The position numbers and the translations under genes were made by a program. Of a stretch of 64,000 nucleotides of DNA, positions 62,352 to 64,000 are shown piece after piece (within the stretch, counting starts at the first letter, position 1; each line of letters starts with the position of its first letter). This DNA comes from an uncultured Poribacteria bacterium (GTDB lineage: Bacteria; Poribacteria; WGA-4E; WGA-3G): NCBI GenBank assembly GCA_951828385.1, contig OX639973.1, positions 1,364,001-1,428,000 of the forward strand, in the 5' to 3' direction. The notes beneath the pieces are model-generated. The model made no database searches. It was not told the origin of the DNA and saw only the letters and a program-made list of their open reading frames with translations.

Positions 62352-64000
62352 TTACTTCCGTATTAACATTTTACGGGTTGCGGTGAAATCGCCTGCGGTG
62401 AGCGTATAGAAATACAGACCACTTGCCACAGGTTCACCGATCATATTTCGACCGTCCCAATACGCTGCACGACTGCGGCTCTGATACAGACCCGCGGAGA
62501 GATGTCCGAGTGATAGCGTCCAAACTAAAGCACCTTCCACACTATAGATCGTCAGTGTGACATCTGCGGGAGTCGCGAGCTGATAAGGTATCCAGGTTTC
62601 AGGATTGAACGGGTTCGGATAGTTTGCCAAGAGTGCCGTTGCTTTCGGCACCGTCTCTGTCTTTCTCAGTGGCGTTAGGAGATTTTCAAGCACAGCGATT
62701 CCTTTTTGAAAATGCGCATCTGTCGGGTTGAGTTGCTTGGCTCGGTCAATCCATCGTTGGAGACTTTCGGTTGTGGATACAGCAGCAGGGGCGGCGGCGG
62801 CTGCCTCAAGTGCGTCTAAAACTGCGATGATGTCTTCACGGTTCACTTCACCGTCACCGTTGACATCGCCTGTAAGGGGTGTATCAGACCGACCAAAGTT
62901 CTCAGCGACGATCATAAGATCTAACACATCCACGACACCATCACCGTTGACATCTGTCGCAGGCATAAACGCCGCGTAAAGCGTATAGTCGCCGGTCTTT
63001 TGCTCATCACTTTCGACTTTGATGTAATATGTCCCCGGTTCCACAACTTGTTCTATTCTGAAATTTAATGTTTCACCCCCGTTTTCATCGGCAGTTGTTG
63101 TGAGTGTGGTGCCATCACTGTTTTGCAAGGTGCCTATCGTCCCAAGGGTGCCTGTCGTTGTCGTCCAAAGTGTGAGTTGCCCCCGCACCTCTATTGGGAC
63201 CCTGAAGTAATCCACATCATTGCCGGGGTCTATCTTTGCTGTAAGGGATCCGCCCAGCAGCAGCGCGGTCGCTTCAACCTGTGTATTGCTATGGTCAACG
63301 GATGTGATGTTCCACAACAACATAGTGCCGTCATCACTCCCACTTGCGACTGTTTTGCCACCCGGACTAAACGCGACACTATTGACAGCAGCGGTATGTC
63401 CCTCAAGTGTGCCCATTCCTGTCTGCGTCCCAACATCCCACAAACGCACCGTGCCGTGCTGATCCCCACTGACGATTGTTTTTCCATCCGGATTGAACGC
63501 TACACTATTGACAGCAGCGGTATGTCCGTCAAGTCTACCTATTTCTGTCCGTGTATCCACATCCCATATCCGTACGGTGCGGTCATGACTCCCACTGACG
63601 ATTGTTTTTCCATCCGGACTGAACGCTACACTATTGACCCACCCGGTATGTCCTCGAAGTCTACCTATTTCTGTCTGTGTATCCACATCCCACAAACGCA
63701 CCGTGGCGTCAACACTCCCAGCAGTTGCGAGGGTGCGTCCATCCGGACTGAACGATACACTTTTGACCGCCCCGATATGCCCCCAAAGTTTGCCTATTTC
63801 CGTATCCGTATCCACATCCCACAAACGCACAATTCCTCTGTAGTTGTAAACGCCTACAATTGCAAGCGTGTGTCCATCGGGACTGAAAACAGCAATATTG
63901 ACCCAGTGGGACGGTATCTCAAGCGTGTCTATTTCTGTGTACGTAGCAGCATCCCGCAAACATATCACCTGCTGCCCACACCTACTTAAGATTGTTTTTC
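62352..64000 (-). CDS. Secreted WD40 protein with dockerin and sorting domain (5' end outside window)
   Basis: The frame is open to the right edge (GTG at 63968 is only an internal codon), so the N-terminus lies beyond the window. At least six WD40 blades (VFSPDGHTLAIVG ... VRLWDVDT, GH spacing about 42), a bridging pre-peptidase C-terminal-like beta domain (about 250-335 of the visible part; YFRVPIEVRGQLTLW, GTYYIKVES), two dockerin-like repeats (DVNGDGVVDVLDLMIVAENFG and DVNGDGEVNREDIIAVL), and the C-terminal sorting domain LLANYPNPFNPETWIPYQLA ... RKMLIRK. It is the same type as the metallopeptidase tail, so both should use the same export path. Confidence 0.9.
   Translation of the reverse strand, partial: KTILSRCGQQVICLRDAATYTEIDTLEIPSHWVNIAVFSPDGHTLAIVGVYNYRGIVRLWDVDTDTEIGKLWGHIGAVKSVSFSPDGRTLATAGSVDATVRLWDVDTQTEIGRLRGHTGWVNSVAFSPDGKTIVSGSHDRTVRIWDVDTRTEIGRLDGHTAAVNSVAFNPDGKTIVSGDQHGTVRLWDVGTQTGMGTLEGHTAAVNSVAFSPGGKTVASGSDDGTMLLWNITSVDHSNTQVEATALLLGGSLTAKIDPGNDVDYFRVPIEVRGQLTLWTTTTGTLGTIGTLQNSDGTTLTTTADENGGETLNFRIEQVVEPGTYYIKVESDEQKTGDYTLYAAFMPATDVNGDGVVDVLDLMIVAENFGRSDTPLTGDVNGDGEVNREDIIAVLDALEAAAAAPAAVSTTESLQRWIDRAKQLNPTDAHFQKGIAVLENLLTPLRKTETVPKATALLANYPNPFNPETWIPYQLATPADVTLTIYSVEGALVWTLSLGHLSAGLYQSRSRAAYWDGRNMIGEPVASGLYFYTLTAGDFTATRKMLIRK

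Noticed and set aside
63123-63989. Long plus-strand open frame of 288 codons opposite the WD40 gene
   Set aside because: It is the antisense of WD40 repeats; the repeat pattern and domains are on the minus strand. No ribosome site and no known domain.
1-64000. tRNA, rRNA or prophage genes
   Set aside because: No cloverleaf-like sequence or phage structural gene was seen by eye; a covariance search was not possible, so small RNA genes might be missed.

Overview
The window looks like a chromosomal segment of a Candidatus Poribacteria genome or a close relative. The basis is gene content: two secreted proteins end in almost the same C-terminal sorting domain (YPNPFNPETWIPYQL, then a glycine/tyrosine-rich tail ending RKMLIRK), and there are WD40 proteins with dockerin-like DxNxDG repeats, LamG-domain lipid-exposed or secreted proteins, a Cys-rich SxCGxTW family and many short intergenic palindromes. 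This taxon call is family-level recognition, not a database result. UGA is used as an ordinary stop by many genes here, so a recoded genetic code is unlikely.

Layout. 1-2.4 kb: the 3' end of a formate-dehydrogenase-like molybdoenzyme, a small cupin and the leucyl aminopeptidase pepA. 2.5-5.9 kb (minus): a lipoprotein, leuA and aroF; aroF has a leader with a Tyr-rich peptide and an intrinsic terminator. 6.6-8.9 kb: a uridine-kinase-like gene, hsp20 behind three sigma-54-type promoters and two dyads, and an aquaporin. 9.4-11.9 kb: a WD40 protein and a second cupin. 11.9-17.8 kb (minus): an aldo/keto reductase, an outer-membrane-barrel-like gene whose signal peptide is followed by two in-frame UGA codons, and a peptide ABC transporter (binding protein and one permease). 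18.2-21.1 kb: a run of small exported proteins, one Cys-rich member split by a nonsense codon, ending in a GspC/PilP-like gene. 21.2-24.1 kb: a SIS protein and nadD-yacG-yqeK-rsfS. 24.2-30.9 kb: PP2C phosphatase, glycerol-1-phosphate-dehydrogenase-like gene, dipeptidase, glycosyltransferase 9, thiI, RNase HIII and an FMN reductase.

31.1-35.8 kb: two tandem LamG proteins, a TPR protein, a sugar isomerase and nagB. 36-37.4 kb: a sigma-54 activator whose receiver lacks the phosphorylatable Asp. 38.3-45.6 kb (minus): a pyrimidine operon pyrR-pyrC-carA-carB plus one unknown gene, controlled by a PyrR-type attenuator. 45.7-49.2 kb (minus): five tandem paralogues of a PD-(D/E)XK-like protein with one CopG-type antitoxin-like gene among them, behind one strong promoter. 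49.3-57.7 kb: an unknown gene, HpcH/HpaI aldolase, creatininase, an APH-type kinase, an orphan DNA methyltransferase, lipoproteins, an endonuclease/phosphatase-fold protein and a type-1 periplasmic binding protein. 57.8-64 kb: a large secreted zincin, a complete IS4-type insertion sequence and a truncated WD40 protein running off the window end.

The most notable points are the probable UxxU selenoprotein candidate (or doubly broken gene) at 15.8-16.8 kb, the aromatic-amino-acid attenuator of aroF, the sigma-54 control region of hsp20 together with a receiver-degenerate activator, and the unexplained PD-(D/E)XK paralogue array.
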